Source: DASUXY01 sp036377675 (GTDB lineage: Bacteria > Bacillota > Bacilli > Bacillales > Amphibacillaceae). Taken from it: a DNA stretch of 38,937 nt. The stretch covers positions 1 through 38,937 of the forward strand of contig DASUXY010000048.1 in the NCBI GenBank assembly GCA_036377675.1, read 5' to 3'. The notes under the pieces were generated by a model. The model had not been told where the DNA came from. It made no database searches and saw only the letters and a list, made by a program, of their open reading frames with translations. Below are positions 1-7,516 of the stretch, piece by piece. Every line of letters begins with the position of its first letter. The first letter of the stretch is position 1. A program made the translations under genes and the position numbers.

Positions 1-40
1 GTATTTCTGATGTTTTCAATGTAAAATGTAGGTGGGTCAT
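1..40 (-). CDS. Transposase, IS256/mutator type, N-terminal fragment cut by the window edge
   Basis: Only 13 residues are visible: MTHLHFTLKTSEI. An ATG (complement of 38-40) is preceded by a strong ribosome binding site, AGGAGG (complement of 50-55), 9 bases upstream. The N-terminus is of the M-T-x-x-H/Q-F-T-L kind seen in IS256-family transposases of Bacillaceae, and the adjacent terminal repeat supports that reading. Whether the full gene is intact cannot be judged. The 75 bases between start codon and repeat hold nothing else that I recognise. Confidence 0.6.
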   Translation of the reverse strand, partial: MTHLHFTLKTSEI

Positions 41-114
41 CTTGATCTGCCTCCTGGTAAAGTTTTTAGTGGTTTAAAAACATTGTACCGTAAAGGCGAT
101 CAGATGGCCTATTC

Positions 115-141
115 TTTTTACACAATTATATGGACTCTATC
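115..141. repeat. Terminal inverted repeat of the IS256-like element
   Basis: An outer end of the element lies here, with core TACACAATTATATGGACTC on the plus strand. It is assigned by resemblance to the family's ends and by its position ahead of the transposase start. The matching repeat is outside the window. Confidence 0.65.
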
Positions 142-223
142 TCACTTCGTTTGAACAGATGTAAATTTTTTAAAAAAATTGATCAATCCTTCGTCAACGA
201 TCAAACATCTGTTGATGTAAAAG

Positions 224-253
224 AGCCAACTGTTTTTATGTAAACAGTTGGCT
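224..253 (-). terminator. Hairpin terminator-like structure downstream of the ylbA-like gene
   Basis: A perfect 12-bp stem (AGCCAACTGTTT at 224-235, AAACAGTTGGCT at 242-253) has a 6-nt loop. Read on the minus strand the stem is followed by CTTTTAC, a short T-tract, so it most likely ends the minus-strand gene at 294-662. A second 9-bp inverted repeat (AACAGATGT 154-162 with ACATCTGTT 205-213) lies between this hairpin and the insertion sequence. I see no gene in 142-293. Confidence 0.6.
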
Positions 254-293
254 GTAGTCTTCATGAGATGCGCAAACGGTTGAATAACGAATA

Positions 294-662
294 CTATTTC
301 TTCTTGTATTTATTCACTTCATCGCGTACTTTAGCAACGATATTTTTTGCACGTTCGACGAGGTTTTTTGGGAAGTTTTCATCTTCACCATATTCAACTC
401 CGTGAGGATAGTAATGCTTTCCTAAAAGAGGTGTCATCAGTTTGATTACAGCATCTCCTTTGTCAACATCACCTTCAATGGCATACCCTTGAATGCGGAT
501 ATAATATGTAATATTTTTTTCTTTTGAACCAATTTTATAATCATATGTTACACGCTCGTAGTCCCATTGACCAGCACGGATAAAAGCATTTTTCCCCATT
601 AAGTGATCTAATGGTTTCAAATCGATAATTGTATCTTCAATTTCCAAATTTTCAAGTTTCAT
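294..662 (-). CDS. ylbA: YugN-like family protein, probable YlbA
   Basis: A 122-residue soluble protein of the YugN-like family; the molecular role of the family is not known to me. Features seen are an N-terminal segment with IIDLKPLDHLMGK and RAGQWDYERVTYD, a central YAIEGDVDKGDAVIKLMTPLLGKHYY segment, and a lysine-rich C-terminus; there is no signal peptide or membrane segment. The ATG follows a good SD (GAGGTGA, 7 bases upstream). It is transcribed divergently from the ylbC-like gene from a clear sigma-A promoter and ends at its own hairpin. In B. subtilis ylbA opens this same ylb block, so position supports the name. The B. subtilis neighbour ylbB (CBS domains) is not present between this gene and ylbC. 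Confidence 0.75.
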   Translation of the reverse strand: MKLENLEIEDTIIDLKPLDHLMGKNAFIRAGQWDYERVTYDYKIGSKEKNITYYIRIQGYAIEGDVDKGDAVIKLMTPLLGKHYYPHGVEYGEDENFPKNLVERAKNIVAKVRDEVNKYKKK

Positions 663-697
663 TTATTTTCACCTCACTCATTATCCTTACTAAAACT

Positions 698-726
698 ATA
701 ATAGTATGAAAAGCTGCAAGTTGCAA
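698..726 (-). promoter_or_regulatory. Sigma-A promoter for the ylbA-like gene
   Basis: On the minus strand the -35 is TTGCAA (726-721), the spacer is 17 nt and the -10 is TATTAT (703-698). It lies 36 bases ahead of the start codon. Confidence 0.65.
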
Positions 727-873
727 TCGAAAAGGACATATTCATCACGTATAATGGAGAGTGTTATATGTTTATGAATAAAATAAAAGGTTTGAAGAAG
801 AGAGTGATTGGAATGGTTGTCCCATTTGTCACATATATTTATAGAAGAAAATCGATAGAGGGTGAATCCTTAC

Positions 874-1944
874 ATGCGTTTGATTTCACGATTGATGATC
901 ATAATTTTGTGCGGTATTTCGGCATCTGTCTATGTTCATAAAAATGTTGTCATTGATAAGAGTTTACCCGAATACAGTAGCGACTTAGCGATGCAAAAGA
1001 ATAGTCATTTAAAAACAAAGGTTGTCCCACCACAAATGAGTGAAACAATCGCTGTAGAAGACAGTTTATTTAAGTGGATGGGGAAGTCTGTCGAAGACCT
1101 TGTTGAACAATGGGGTAAGCCTATACGTAAAGACCGGAGTGCTTATGGTTATACGTGGTATATTTATACGGATGAAAAAAAGCATCATCTGCAATTTGGG
1201 GTTTTAGATAAAAAGATTGTGACAATTTTTGCTCTCGGAGAGGGTGTGTCCATTCACCCTTTATCGATTGGGCAAACGTATGATTCGGTCGATGACGACA
1301 TTCAAATTGTAGAAGAAGTCGTTTATCAAAATGGAAGTTCAACATATAAATTTCATTTAAGTGGTGATGACTTGCGGATGCGCCCGTTAGCTAAAGTAGG
1401 AGAGGACATGTTTGTTCAATGTTATTTTGATACATATACGAATAAATTATCATCGATTCGGATCGTAAATGGAGAGATATTACTTAAACATCGTCCTTAT
1501 AAAATCCATTATCGGGGAAGTTTATCTGAGCGACCACATATTTCTCGGGAAGGATGGAAGGAAATTGAGTCAGGAATGGAACGACAAATATTCGAGATTA
1601 CGAATGTATTAAGATCTGTTTACGGAAAGGATTATTTACATTGGGAAAGTCACGTGAGCGATGTAGCATTTTTACATAGCAAAGATATGGCGCTTAACGA
1701 TTATTTTTCGCACATGAGTTTGAATGGTCAAGGATTAAAAGAGCGTTTACAAGCGAAAAAAATCGTTTATCTTTCGGCAGGTGAAAACATCGCTGCACAA
1801 TATCCAGATGCTCCTTCTGTCGTCATCGGATGGCTAAATAGTGAAGATCATCGGCGAGCGTTGTTAAGTGAACAATATACACATCTCGGTGTTGGAGTGT
1901 ACGAATTGTATTACACTCAAAATTTTGTCGAAAAACCTTTTTAA
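874..1944 (+). CDS. ylbC: CAP-domain protein YlbC-like, secreted or membrane-anchored
   Basis: A 356-residue protein. The N-terminus (about residues 4-22) is a hydrophobic signal/anchor segment, so the rest should lie outside the membrane. About residues 65-220 match the N-terminal domain usually joined to CAP domains in bacilli, and about 230-356 are a CAP/SCP domain, recognisable by ALNDYFSHMSLNGQGLKERL, AGENIAAQYP and the SEDHRRALL-THLGVG end. CAP proteins of this type have no established enzymatic role. I chose ATG 874 rather than an in-frame GTG at 862, because the SD GAGGGTGA (857-864) overlaps the GTG and sits 9 bases ahead of the ATG. It lies directly upstream of ylbD, as in B. subtilis. 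Confidence 0.8.
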   Translation: MRLISRLMIIILCGISASVYVHKNVVIDKSLPEYSSDLAMQKNSHLKTKVVPPQMSETIAVEDSLFKWMGKSVEDLVEQWGKPIRKDRSAYGYTWYIYTDEKKHHLQFGVLDKKIVTIFALGEGVSIHPLSIGQTYDSVDDDIQIVEEVVYQNGSSTYKFHLSGDDLRMRPLAKVGEDMFVQCYFDTYTNKLSSIRIVNGEILLKHRPYKIHYRGSLSERPHISREGWKEIESGMERQIFEITNVLRSVYGKDYLHWESHVSDVAFLHSKDMALNDYFSHMSLNGQGLKERLQAKKIVYLSAGENIAAQYPDAPSVVIGWLNSEDHRRALLSEQYTHLGVGVYELYYTQNFVEKPF

Positions 1945-2081
1945 ATATGGTGTGTAAGATGGTATGTCAAGATGAGTCATTCAGCTTTCCCCTTACATGT
2001 AGACAGAAGCACAGCTGTCATCTGTCCTGCATATATTATTTATGAAGGCGATTGATGTTCTCTGTTAATGAGGTGAGCAAA

Positions 2082-2465
2082 ATGAGTGAGAACAATCTAC
2101 ATGGTACTGTGAAGGAATTTAAGCAGTTTATAAACGAACATCCTAAATTAAGAGAAGAAATTCGCAGAAGCGGCAGGACATGGCAAGAGTATTATGAAAA
2201 ATGGATTTTACTCGGAGAAGATGATGCGATGTGGGAACCGTATAAGAACGAAAAAAATACATCAACAGAAAAAGAAAAGAATCCGGAATTATTTCAACAT
2301 TTATTAAAAATAGTCGATAAAATGGATTTTGATAAAGTGCAAAAGAACGTTCACCAATTAAACGAGACCGTTTCCATCCTTCAGGAAGTTGTAGGTCAAT
2401 TTAAAAATCAACAGCGCCCACAGCGTCCACATCTAAAACGATCAATGAACTGGTTTAGGGATTGA
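2082..2465 (+). CDS. ylbD: Spore coat protein YlbD family
   Basis: A 127-residue, charged, helix-rich soluble protein: FKQFINEHPKLREEIRRSG and WQEYYEKWILLGEDD near the N-terminus, then a variable linker and a C-terminal helical region ending in RPHLKRSMNWFRD. In B. subtilis YlbD is a spore coat component made in the mother cell. The start at 2082 has SD AGGTGAG 5 bases ahead; the in-frame upstream ATG near 2052 lacks one. A sigma-E-like -10 (CATATATT, 2030-2037) precedes it but I see no matching -35, so promoter assignment is open. It lies 7 bases ahead of ylbE. Confidence 0.8.
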   Translation: MSENNLHGTVKEFKQFINEHPKLREEIRRSGRTWQEYYEKWILLGEDDAMWEPYKNEKNTSTEKEKNPELFQHLLKIVDKMDFDKVQKNVHQLNETVSILQEVVGQFKNQQRPQRPHLKRSMNWFRD

Positions 2466-2472
2466 CTAAATC

Positions 2473-2706
2473 ATGGATTCTCAGACATATCGCTATTTAA
2501 AAAATCATCCACAGTTGCTTGATTTTGTTCGCTTACATCCCATTTGGTATCGTTTACTTTCGAGAGATCCCGCACTAATCAAGCAGCTGGAGAAAGAAGC
2601 GAAAGTATTCTATGGAAATACATTATCACAAAAAATGAATCGGGTGAATGAACATGTTCAAATGGCAGCTCTGCTCATGCAGTTTGTCGGGCATATGAAG
2701 GACTAA
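2473..2706 (+). CDS. ylbE: YlbE-like protein
   Basis: A 77-residue basic protein without membrane segments, matching the YlbE-like family: RYLKNHPQLLDFVRLHPIWYR at the N-terminus and a helical C-terminus ending MQFVGHMKD. Function unknown. It starts 8 bases after the ylbD stop codon, with AGGGAT within the end of ylbD as a weak SD, so it is probably co-transcribed and translationally linked with ylbD. Confidence 0.8.
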   Translation: MDSQTYRYLKNHPQLLDFVRLHPIWYRLLSRDPALIKQLEKEAKVFYGNTLSQKMNRVNEHVQMAALLMQFVGHMKD

Positions 2707-2764
2707 ACGTTTTCTATTTTCATATCGTTCATTCCATGGTAAGATATTGATGAGGTGACGATGT

Positions 2765-3208
2765 ATGATTGCAACCTTAGAGCACGTAGAAATATTAGAC
2801 CAATCTCAGTTTTTGGGACAGATGATTTTACAATCTGATGTCATGGAAGATTATCAAAAAGCTCGTCAAGATTTACAAAAGGATTCTGAAGCTCAAAAGC
2901 TTATACAGGCATTTAAACATATAAAAAAACATTATGAAGATGTTCAACGGTTCGGGAGATATCACCCTGACTATAGAGAAGTAATGAAAAAAGTTCGGAT
3001 GACGAAACGAAAAATGGATATGAATGAAAAAGTAGCTCATTTTAAAGTAGCGGAGCGTAACGTTCAAAAGCTATTAGATGAGATTAGCGAATATATTGCT
3101 CGAAGTGTTAGTGACAGTATAATTGTACCGAAAGATGGCGCTACCTTGTCAGATAGTGGTTGCGGATGTGGCTCCGGAAGTAGTGGGTGCGGTTGTCAAG
3201 TCTCCTAG
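2765..3208 (+). CDS. ylbF: YlbF (RicF), Y-complex subunit controlling RNase Y, competence and sporulation
   Basis: A 147-residue helical protein of the YlbF/YmcA family. In B. subtilis YlbF, YmcA and YaaT form a complex that adjusts RNase Y cleavage and is needed for biofilm formation, competence and sporulation; the complex carries iron-sulfur clusters. The helical domain occupies about residues 8-115. The C-terminal tail has four cysteines (133, 135, 142, 144) in CGCGSGSSGCGC, matching the cluster-ligand tail known for YlbF. SD GAGGTGA lies 6 bases before the ATG. YmcA and YaaT are not encoded in this window. Confidence 0.9.
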   Translation: MIATLEHVEILDQSQFLGQMILQSDVMEDYQKARQDLQKDSEAQKLIQAFKHIKKHYEDVQRFGRYHPDYREVMKKVRMTKRKMDMNEKVAHFKVAERNVQKLLDEISEYIARSVSDSIIVPKDGATLSDSGCGCGSGSSGCGCQVS

Positions 3209-3250
3209 AAACCGATTGAACAAATGAAGTATATATAAGTGAGGAGTACT

Positions 3251-3526
3251 ATGAGAGTTAAAAGACAAGGATTAATCGTAGGTTTTCAGCATCTAAAAAA
3301 AATGAGAAAAATTAAGAGACTCGGTCACTTAGTTTATGTATCTAAACGAATGAAGTATGCTATTCTCTATGTTGATCAATCAGATGTGGAACGTGTGGAA
3401 AATCAGTTGAATAACTATCCGTTCGTTACGAAAGTTATTCGGTCTTATAAACCTTATGTTCAAACAGAATTTGAAAATGCGATTCCTGACAAAGCGAAAC
3501 AGTTTGATTATAAAATGGGAATATAA
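3251..3526 (+). CDS. ylbG: YlbG, DUF2129/UPF0298 family
   Basis: A 91-residue basic protein of the UPF0298 family: IVGFQHLKKMRKIKRLGHLV, then YVSKRMKYAILYVDQSD and LNNYPFVTKVIRSYKP. Function is not established. ATG 3251 is chosen because SD GAGGAG ends 4 bases before it; the longer frame would start upstream of the SD. It follows ylbF by 42 bases, probably in one transcript, and ends at a strong terminator. Confidence 0.85.
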   Translation: MRVKRQGLIVGFQHLKKMRKIKRLGHLVYVSKRMKYAILYVDQSDVERVENQLNNYPFVTKVIRSYKPYVQTEFENAIPDKAKQFDYKMGI

Positions 3527-3548
3527 TTCATGAATGGAACTTTTTGAC

Positions 3549-3596
3549 AAAGAAAAAAACCTGCAGATGGATGTTCTGCAGGTCCTTTTGTTTTCT
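3549..3596 (+). terminator. Rho-independent terminator after ylbG
   Basis: Stem ACCTGCAG (3559-3566) with CTGCAGGT (3576-3583) and a 9-nt loop, followed by CCTTTTGTTTTC. A run of A precedes it, so it could also work on the other strand. Confidence 0.85.
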
Positions 3597-3883
3597 AAAA
3601 TGAAAACAAAAAGGCAAAGGGAGAGGAGAAACCGGAGGAGGACTTATGGGGAAGTGTAAGTCTTCTCCGTATTTTGAAACAACTCAGCTACGCTTTGGCT
3701 GTTTCATTATGTTATTATGTACAAGAGGAAAAAAATATATACAAGTTTTAGATTTTTTTCTTCATTTTTCAAAGGGATTTGTCAGAAGCATAACTTATCT
3801 CGTCAAAGAAAGATGAGTTACTGCACAACCGATCATTTTATGGTAGGATAAATGACGAATCTTGTCTAAATGAGGTGAATGGT
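3597..3883 (+). other. Structured gene-free stretch between ylbG and rsmD, possible small ORF or ncRNA
   Basis: No recognised gene. Three structures are visible. First, a strong hairpin: left arm 3633-3645 (CGGAGGAGGACTT), right arm 3658-3669 (AAGTCTTCTCCG), 12 bp with one bulged G. Second, GAAACA (3676-3681) with TGTTTC (3700-3705), enclosing a small inner hairpin AGC-tac-GCT. Third, AACTTATCT (3791-3799) can pair with AGATGAGTT (3811-3819). A 56-codon ORF (3646-3816, starting MGKCKSSPYF, ending YLVKER) has its ATG in the first loop and its SD in the first stem. It resembles nothing I know and may be chance. Confidence 0.4.
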
Positions 3884-4447
3884 ATGCGTGTGATTGCGGG
3901 AACACATAAAGGTAGGCTATTAAAGTCTGTACAAGGTAAAACAACTCGTCCAACAACTGATAAAGTAAAAGAAGCCGTTTTTCATATGCTCGGACCTTTT
4001 TTTGAAGGGGGCACTTGTATGGATGTATTTGCGGGAAGCGGGGCATTAGGAATTGAAGCGCTTAGTAGGGGTATGGATCGTGCGATTTTTGTGGACAAGC
4101 ATCCTAAAGCAATCCGTACGATTCATCATAATTTAAAAGCTCTTCAATTATCTGATCGAGCTGAAGTTTTTCGTACAGATGCTATTCGATCTTTACAGGC
4201 GGCAGCAAAAAGAGGGCTTACATTTAACTTAATTTTACTCGATCCTCCTTATCAAGCGGTTCATTATGATACATATCTAGAGGAAATCGTAAAGCTTGAA
4301 CTCGTTAAGGAAAATGGGCTCGTTTATTGCGAGCATGATCCAGCAATTGTTCTACCTTCACGCGTCAATCATCTCGTGCGAACAAAGTATGAAAAGTATG
4401 GGAATACGACTCGTATTTCGATTTATCAAAGGGGGAAGCAGACGTGA
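3884..4447 (+). CDS. rsmD: 16S rRNA (guanine966-N2)-methyltransferase RsmD
   Basis: A 187-residue SAM-dependent methyltransferase that modifies G966 of 16S rRNA during 30S assembly. The N-terminus MRVIAGTHKGRLL is typical of RsmD. The SAM-binding motif I is DVFAGSGALG (47-56), and the catalytic N-methyltransferase motif IV is DPPY (120-123). ATG 3884 is chosen over an in-frame GTG at 3875, because SD GAGGTGA (3870-3876) overlaps the GTG. Its TGA overlaps the GTG of coaD by four bases, so the two are translationally coupled, the usual rsmD-coaD pair. B. subtilis name: ylbH. Confidence 0.95.
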   Translation: MRVIAGTHKGRLLKSVQGKTTRPTTDKVKEAVFHMLGPFFEGGTCMDVFAGSGALGIEALSRGMDRAIFVDKHPKAIRTIHHNLKALQLSDRAEVFRTDAIRSLQAAAKRGLTFNLILLDPPYQAVHYDTYLEEIVKLELVKENGLVYCEHDPAIVLPSRVNHLVRTKYEKYGNTTRISIYQRGKQT

Positions 4448-4923
4448 GTCAGTTAGCCATCTGTCCAGGGAGTTTTGATCCAATTACAAATGGGCATTTA
4501 GACATCATTCAAAGGGGAGCAAGAATTTTTGATCACGTTATTGTAGCCATTTTTAACAATCAATCGAAAGATCCATTGTTTTCTGTTGAAGAGAGAATTT
4601 CGCTGTTAGAGGAAACGACGAAGCATTTACCGAATGTTACAGTTGATTCAAGCGATGGATTACTCATTGATTATGCGAGGAAAAAAAATGCACAAGTCAT
4701 TTTACGTGGCCTGCGTGCGGTTAGTGATTTTGAATATGAAATGCAAATAACTTCTATGAATCGGAAATTGGAAGATGAGATTGAAACATTGTTTATGATG
4801 ACGAACAACCAATATTCATTTCTCAGTTCAAGTATTGTTAAGGAAGTGGCACAATATAATGCACGTGTTACAGGCCTCGTTCCAGAAATTGTTGAGAAAG
4901 CTTTACGAAGAAAATTCAATTAA
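4444..4923 (+). CDS. coaD: Phosphopantetheine adenylyltransferase CoaD
   Basis: A 159-residue enzyme of coenzyme A synthesis that transfers AMP from ATP to 4'-phosphopantetheine, giving dephospho-CoA. The nucleotidyltransferase signature GSFDPITNGH starts at residue 9, with the catalytic histidine H18. The RGLRAVSDFEYEMQ segment and the YSFLSSSIVKEVA segment are both diagnostic. Length is normal. Translation starts at GTG within the rsmD stop region (GTGA overlap), with an upstream GGGGG SD. A strong terminator follows. Confidence 0.96.
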   Translation: MSQLAICPGSFDPITNGHLDIIQRGARIFDHVIVAIFNNQSKDPLFSVEERISLLEETTKHLPNVTVDSSDGLLIDYARKKNAQVILRGLRAVSDFEYEMQITSMNRKLEDEIETLFMMTNNQYSFLSSSIVKEVAQYNARVTGLVPEIVEKALRRKFN

Positions 4924-4984
4924 TTCAGCAAATGAGACGAGCTTTTTCCTAACGGTTTATAATTCGAGACGATTCTGTTGGACA

Positions 4985-5018
4985 AAGATGTTGCATATAC
5001 ATTGCAACATCTTTTCTA
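4985..5018. terminator. Bidirectional terminator between coaD and ylbJ
   Basis: Stem AAAGATGTTGCA (4984-4995) with TGCAACATCTTT (5003-5014) and a 7-nt loop, with T-rich sequence after it on the plus strand and A-rich sequence before it. It sits between convergent genes. Confidence 0.8.
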
Positions 5019-5023
5019 TTCGT

Positions 5024-6229
5024 TCATTTTACGATCCGTCTAGATAAGATGATTATTCCAACACCTAAACTTATAATGGTTATAAACGGTCCAAGTTGTT
5101 TAAGTAGGTAAAGAGTTGCTGACCAATGATTCACTAAATCTTGTTGATATACAGGAACGTCATCGATTTTTGCGACACGCCGATTTACGTACAATGGTTT
5201 ATACAATACGATCGTTAATAGACTGCTAAACGTACCATGTAGGAGACGAGCAACAAAATAGGTGGAAAATCGAATGTCCGTTTTAGCAATAATACTACCG
5301 ACTTGGGCTTGAATTGAAAATCCATGAAAACCTAAAATAAAACTGATTAAGACGATGTTCATTAGGAAAGGTTCAGCCATTACTTGGGAAATCATATGGG
5401 CACCGATTGTAATTTCAAACAAACCAGAAAATAACGGAAGGGCTAATGTTTTCGGAATGGTTAAGATGTGAAAAAACGGTTGAATACATGTTGCTGCCAG
5501 TGTAGATAATCCCATTAAAAAAAATAACTTTGTTAAAACAGAAAATAATATAATAAATCCTCCGACCATGACAAGCGTCGTAATCGAATTTAAAACGGCA
5601 TCACTAAAAACCTCTCCGAATGGTCGCGGGTCTTTCATACGTGTTTCATGCATTTCTTTAAACGCTCGAACGAGTGAGACCTTCTTTTTTTGTTGTTGCT
5701 GTTGTTTTTCATCTAACGAACGACCGTAAAAACGCATACATATTCCTACAATTGTATTTCCAGCATAATGACAGATGGCAAGTAACAGACCAAGTTTTAC
5801 ATCATGAAAAAAACCAACTGAAATAGCACCAAAGATAAATAGGGGGCTAGACGCATTCGTAAAGGCAACAAGTCGTTCGGCTTCAATTTGAGAAATTTGT
5901 TTTTCCTGTCGTAGTCTTACAGAAATTTTTGCACCAGTAGGATATCCACTAGCCATTCCCATTAACCAAGCAAAGCTTCCTACACCAGGAACGTTAAACA
6001 ACGGTCTCATAAGCGGTTCAAACAAAACACCTAAAAATTTGACGACACCAAAGCTTATTAATAGTTCTGCGGTTATAAAAAACGGTAGTAAAGATGGAAA
6101 AACAACTTCCCACCACATGTTAAGTCCACGAATGCTCGCTTCAAAGGCTTGGTCTGGAAATTTAATTAACGCAATCGTTAAGAAGATCGAACTGCTAGCC
6201 AATACGATTGTTTTTGTAATCTGCTTCAA
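5024..6229 (-). CDS. ylbJ: Sporulation integral membrane protein YlbJ
   Basis: A 401-residue polytopic membrane protein with nucleoside-recognition (Gate) type segments, such as PSLLPFFITAELLISFG, WLMGMASGYPTGAKI and FTNASSPLFIFGAISVGFF. In B. subtilis ylbJ is under sigma-E and is needed for normal spore cortex. The protein begins at TTG, with GAGGAGG on the minus strand ending 7 bases upstream; no ATG fits better. The Q-rich KQQQQQQKKK stretch around residue 175 is a cytoplasmic-type loop. Its partner on the other side in B. subtilis, ylbK (patatin-like), is missing. A poor to moderate sigma-E-like promoter is visible upstream. Confidence 0.9.
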   Translation of the reverse strand: MKQITKTIVLASSSIFLTIALIKFPDQAFEASIRGLNMWWEVVFPSLLPFFITAELLISFGVVKFLGVLFEPLMRPLFNVPGVGSFAWLMGMASGYPTGAKISVRLRQEKQISQIEAERLVAFTNASSPLFIFGAISVGFFHDVKLGLLLAICHYAGNTIVGICMRFYGRSLDEKQQQQQKKKVSLVRAFKEMHETRMKDPRPFGEVFSDAVLNSITTLVMVGGFIILFSVLTKLFFLMGLSTLAATCIQPFFHILTIPKTLALPLFSGLFEITIGAHMISQVMAEPFLMNIVLISFILGFHGFSIQAQVGSIIAKTDIRFSTYFVARLLHGTFSSLLTIVLYKPLYVNRRVAKIDDVPVYQQDLVNHWSATLYLLKQLGPFITIISLGVGIIILSRRIVK

Positions 6230-6260
6230 GTGAGTGCCTCCTCATAGGAAACTTGTTCTG

Positions 6261-6289
6261 TACATATCATTTTTGTAGTAGTAAAATGA
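6261..6289 (-). promoter_or_regulatory. Possible sigma-E promoter for ylbJ
   Basis: On the minus strand TCATTTT (6289-6283) fits the sigma-E -35 (KMATATT) at 6 of 7 positions, with a 14-nt spacer before GATATGTA (6268-6261), a poor -10. An inverted repeat (ATCATTTT 6266-6273 with AAAATGAT 6283-6290) overlaps it. It is listed mainly because the gene is a sigma-E gene in B. subtilis. Confidence 0.25.
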
Positions 6290-6481
6290 TTTTAGTTTAA
6301 TGTTTTATCAGCAATAAAGAGTGAGTGGGTGATGTTTTTGTTGGACGAGTCTTTACCAATATACGCATGTAGACAACCTATTTATGCCATGACTTTATAA
6401 CGATGGTTTTACATACTTTATAAATAGCAGTGTCTTTATTTATTTTTTCTCCGTAGCAGGAGTTATGGAAGGGGCTTACGA

Positions 6482-7516
6482 ATGAGGTTTCGAAAACTGA
6501 CGCTGAAACAGCTCATATCAACGATTGTCACGGCATTAGTGATTGTTTTTTTATTTGCATATAAGCTTCCGTTTTACGTGTATAAACCGGGCGAAGCAGA
6601 TGCACTTGAGTCAATTGTTGAAGTAGAAGGCGGTTTTACAAGTGAAGGTCAAATGCACCTTGTCACTGTAAGAGGATCTCAAGCAACACCGATTCAATAT
6701 GTATTCGCTCACATTTTTCCACATCAAGATATCGTTCCTATAGAGGACATTCGACCAGAAGGTATTACAGAAGATGAATATTTTCATGCACAACTGCAAA
6801 TGATGGAAAGTTCTCAGGAAGCTTCGACAGTCGTAGCTTATGAGGCAGCAGATGCAACCATTACGATTGACTATGAAGGGGTATATGTGGTCGGGGTATT
6901 GGATGGGGTACCAGCAGATGGCGTGCTGGAAATGGGCGACCGTATTACAGCAATCGACAACGAGGAAATTAAACAAGCTGAAGATTTAATGGATTACGTA
7001 AAAACGAAACAGGCAGGGGATACGATTACAGTGCAGATGGACCGAGAAGACGAGCGATTGTCTAAGGACATAACATTGGAGAAATTAGAAGCACTCGATG
7101 GTAAAGTTGGCTTAGGAATTACACTCGTCACAGATCGAAAAGTAACAGTTGATCCTGAAGTGCATTTTTCAAGCGGAAATATCGGTGGTCCTAGTGCCGG
7201 TTTAATGTTTTCCTTAGAAATATACGATCAACTAACAGAAAAAGATTTAACGAACGGATATCAAATTGCTGGTTCAGGTGAAGTCGATTATGAAGGAAAT
7301 GTTATTCGCATAGGTAGTGTCGATAAGAAGGTCATTGCAGCAGATCGTAACGATTGTGATATTTTCTTTGCTGCGAATGAGAATGGAGCAGCAAATTCAA
7401 ATTATGAACAAGCAGTAAAAACTGCTGAAGAGATCGGAACAAACATGGAGATTGTTCCTGTCGATACATTCGATGATGCATTACAATATTTACAAGCCTT
7501 ACATGCAAATGAATAG
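6482..7516 (+). CDS. ylbL: YlbL, membrane-anchored SepM-type PDZ/Lon-like serine protease
   Basis: 344 residues. There is one N-terminal membrane segment (about 11-31), a PDZ domain around 130-200 (GVYVVGVLDGVPADGVLEMGD), and a Lon-type proteolytic domain 215-340. The catalytic dyad is visible as Ser238 in GGPSAG and Lys283 in SVDKKVIAA. The fold places the protease outside the membrane. In B. subtilis YlbL is one of two proteases that remove the SOS division inhibitor YneA; streptococcal SepM trims a competence peptide. SD GAAGGGG precedes the ATG. It is a single gene with its own terminator. Confidence 0.9.
   Translation: MRFRKLTLKQLISTIVTALVIVFLFAYKLPFYVYKPGEADALESIVEVEGGFTSEGQMHLVTVRGSQATPIQYVFAHIFPHQDIVPIEDIRPEGITEDEYFHAQLQMMESSQEASTVVAYEAADATITIDYEGVYVVGVLDGVPADGVLEMGDRITAIDNEEIKQAEDLMDYVKTKQAGDTITVQMDREDERLSKDITLEKLEALDGKVGLGITLVTDRKVTVDPEVHFSSGNIGGPSAGLMFSLEIYDQLTEKDLTNGYQIAGSGEVDYEGNVIRIGSVDKKVIAADRNDCDIFFAANENGAANSNYEQAVKTAEEIGTNMEIVPVDTFDDALQYLQALHANE

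Larger units (their letters stand above)
1..141 (-). mobile_element. IS256-family-like insertion sequence, terminal part (runs off the left edge)
   Basis: The element end is recognised from two signals. The first is a terminal inverted-repeat-like sequence at 115-141, which on the minus strand begins GATAGAGTCCATATAATTG and continues into TGTAAAAA. This closely resembles the ends of IS256-family elements as I know them. The second is the start of a transposase-like ORF on the same strand just inside that end. The boundary is placed at 141. Positions 142-149 or 142-150 (TCACTTCG or TCACTTCGT) would be one copy of the expected 8-9 bp target duplication; the other copy and the other end are outside the window. 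The insertion lies about 80 bp beyond the terminator-like hairpin of the ylbA-like gene, so it need not disrupt a gene here. Confidence 0.7.

Noticed and set aside
750..755. TATAAT ahead of ylbC as a sigma-A promoter
   Set aside because: No -35 at 16-18 nt; the TTGCAA at 721-726 is 23 nt away and fits the divergent ylbA promoter instead.
768..941. 57-codon ORF starting MFMNKIKGLKKRV, with a GGAGAG upstream, overlapping the start of ylbC
   Set aside because: It runs through the ylbC SD and well into ylbC in another frame; no similarity recognised. It could be a leader peptide but support is too thin.
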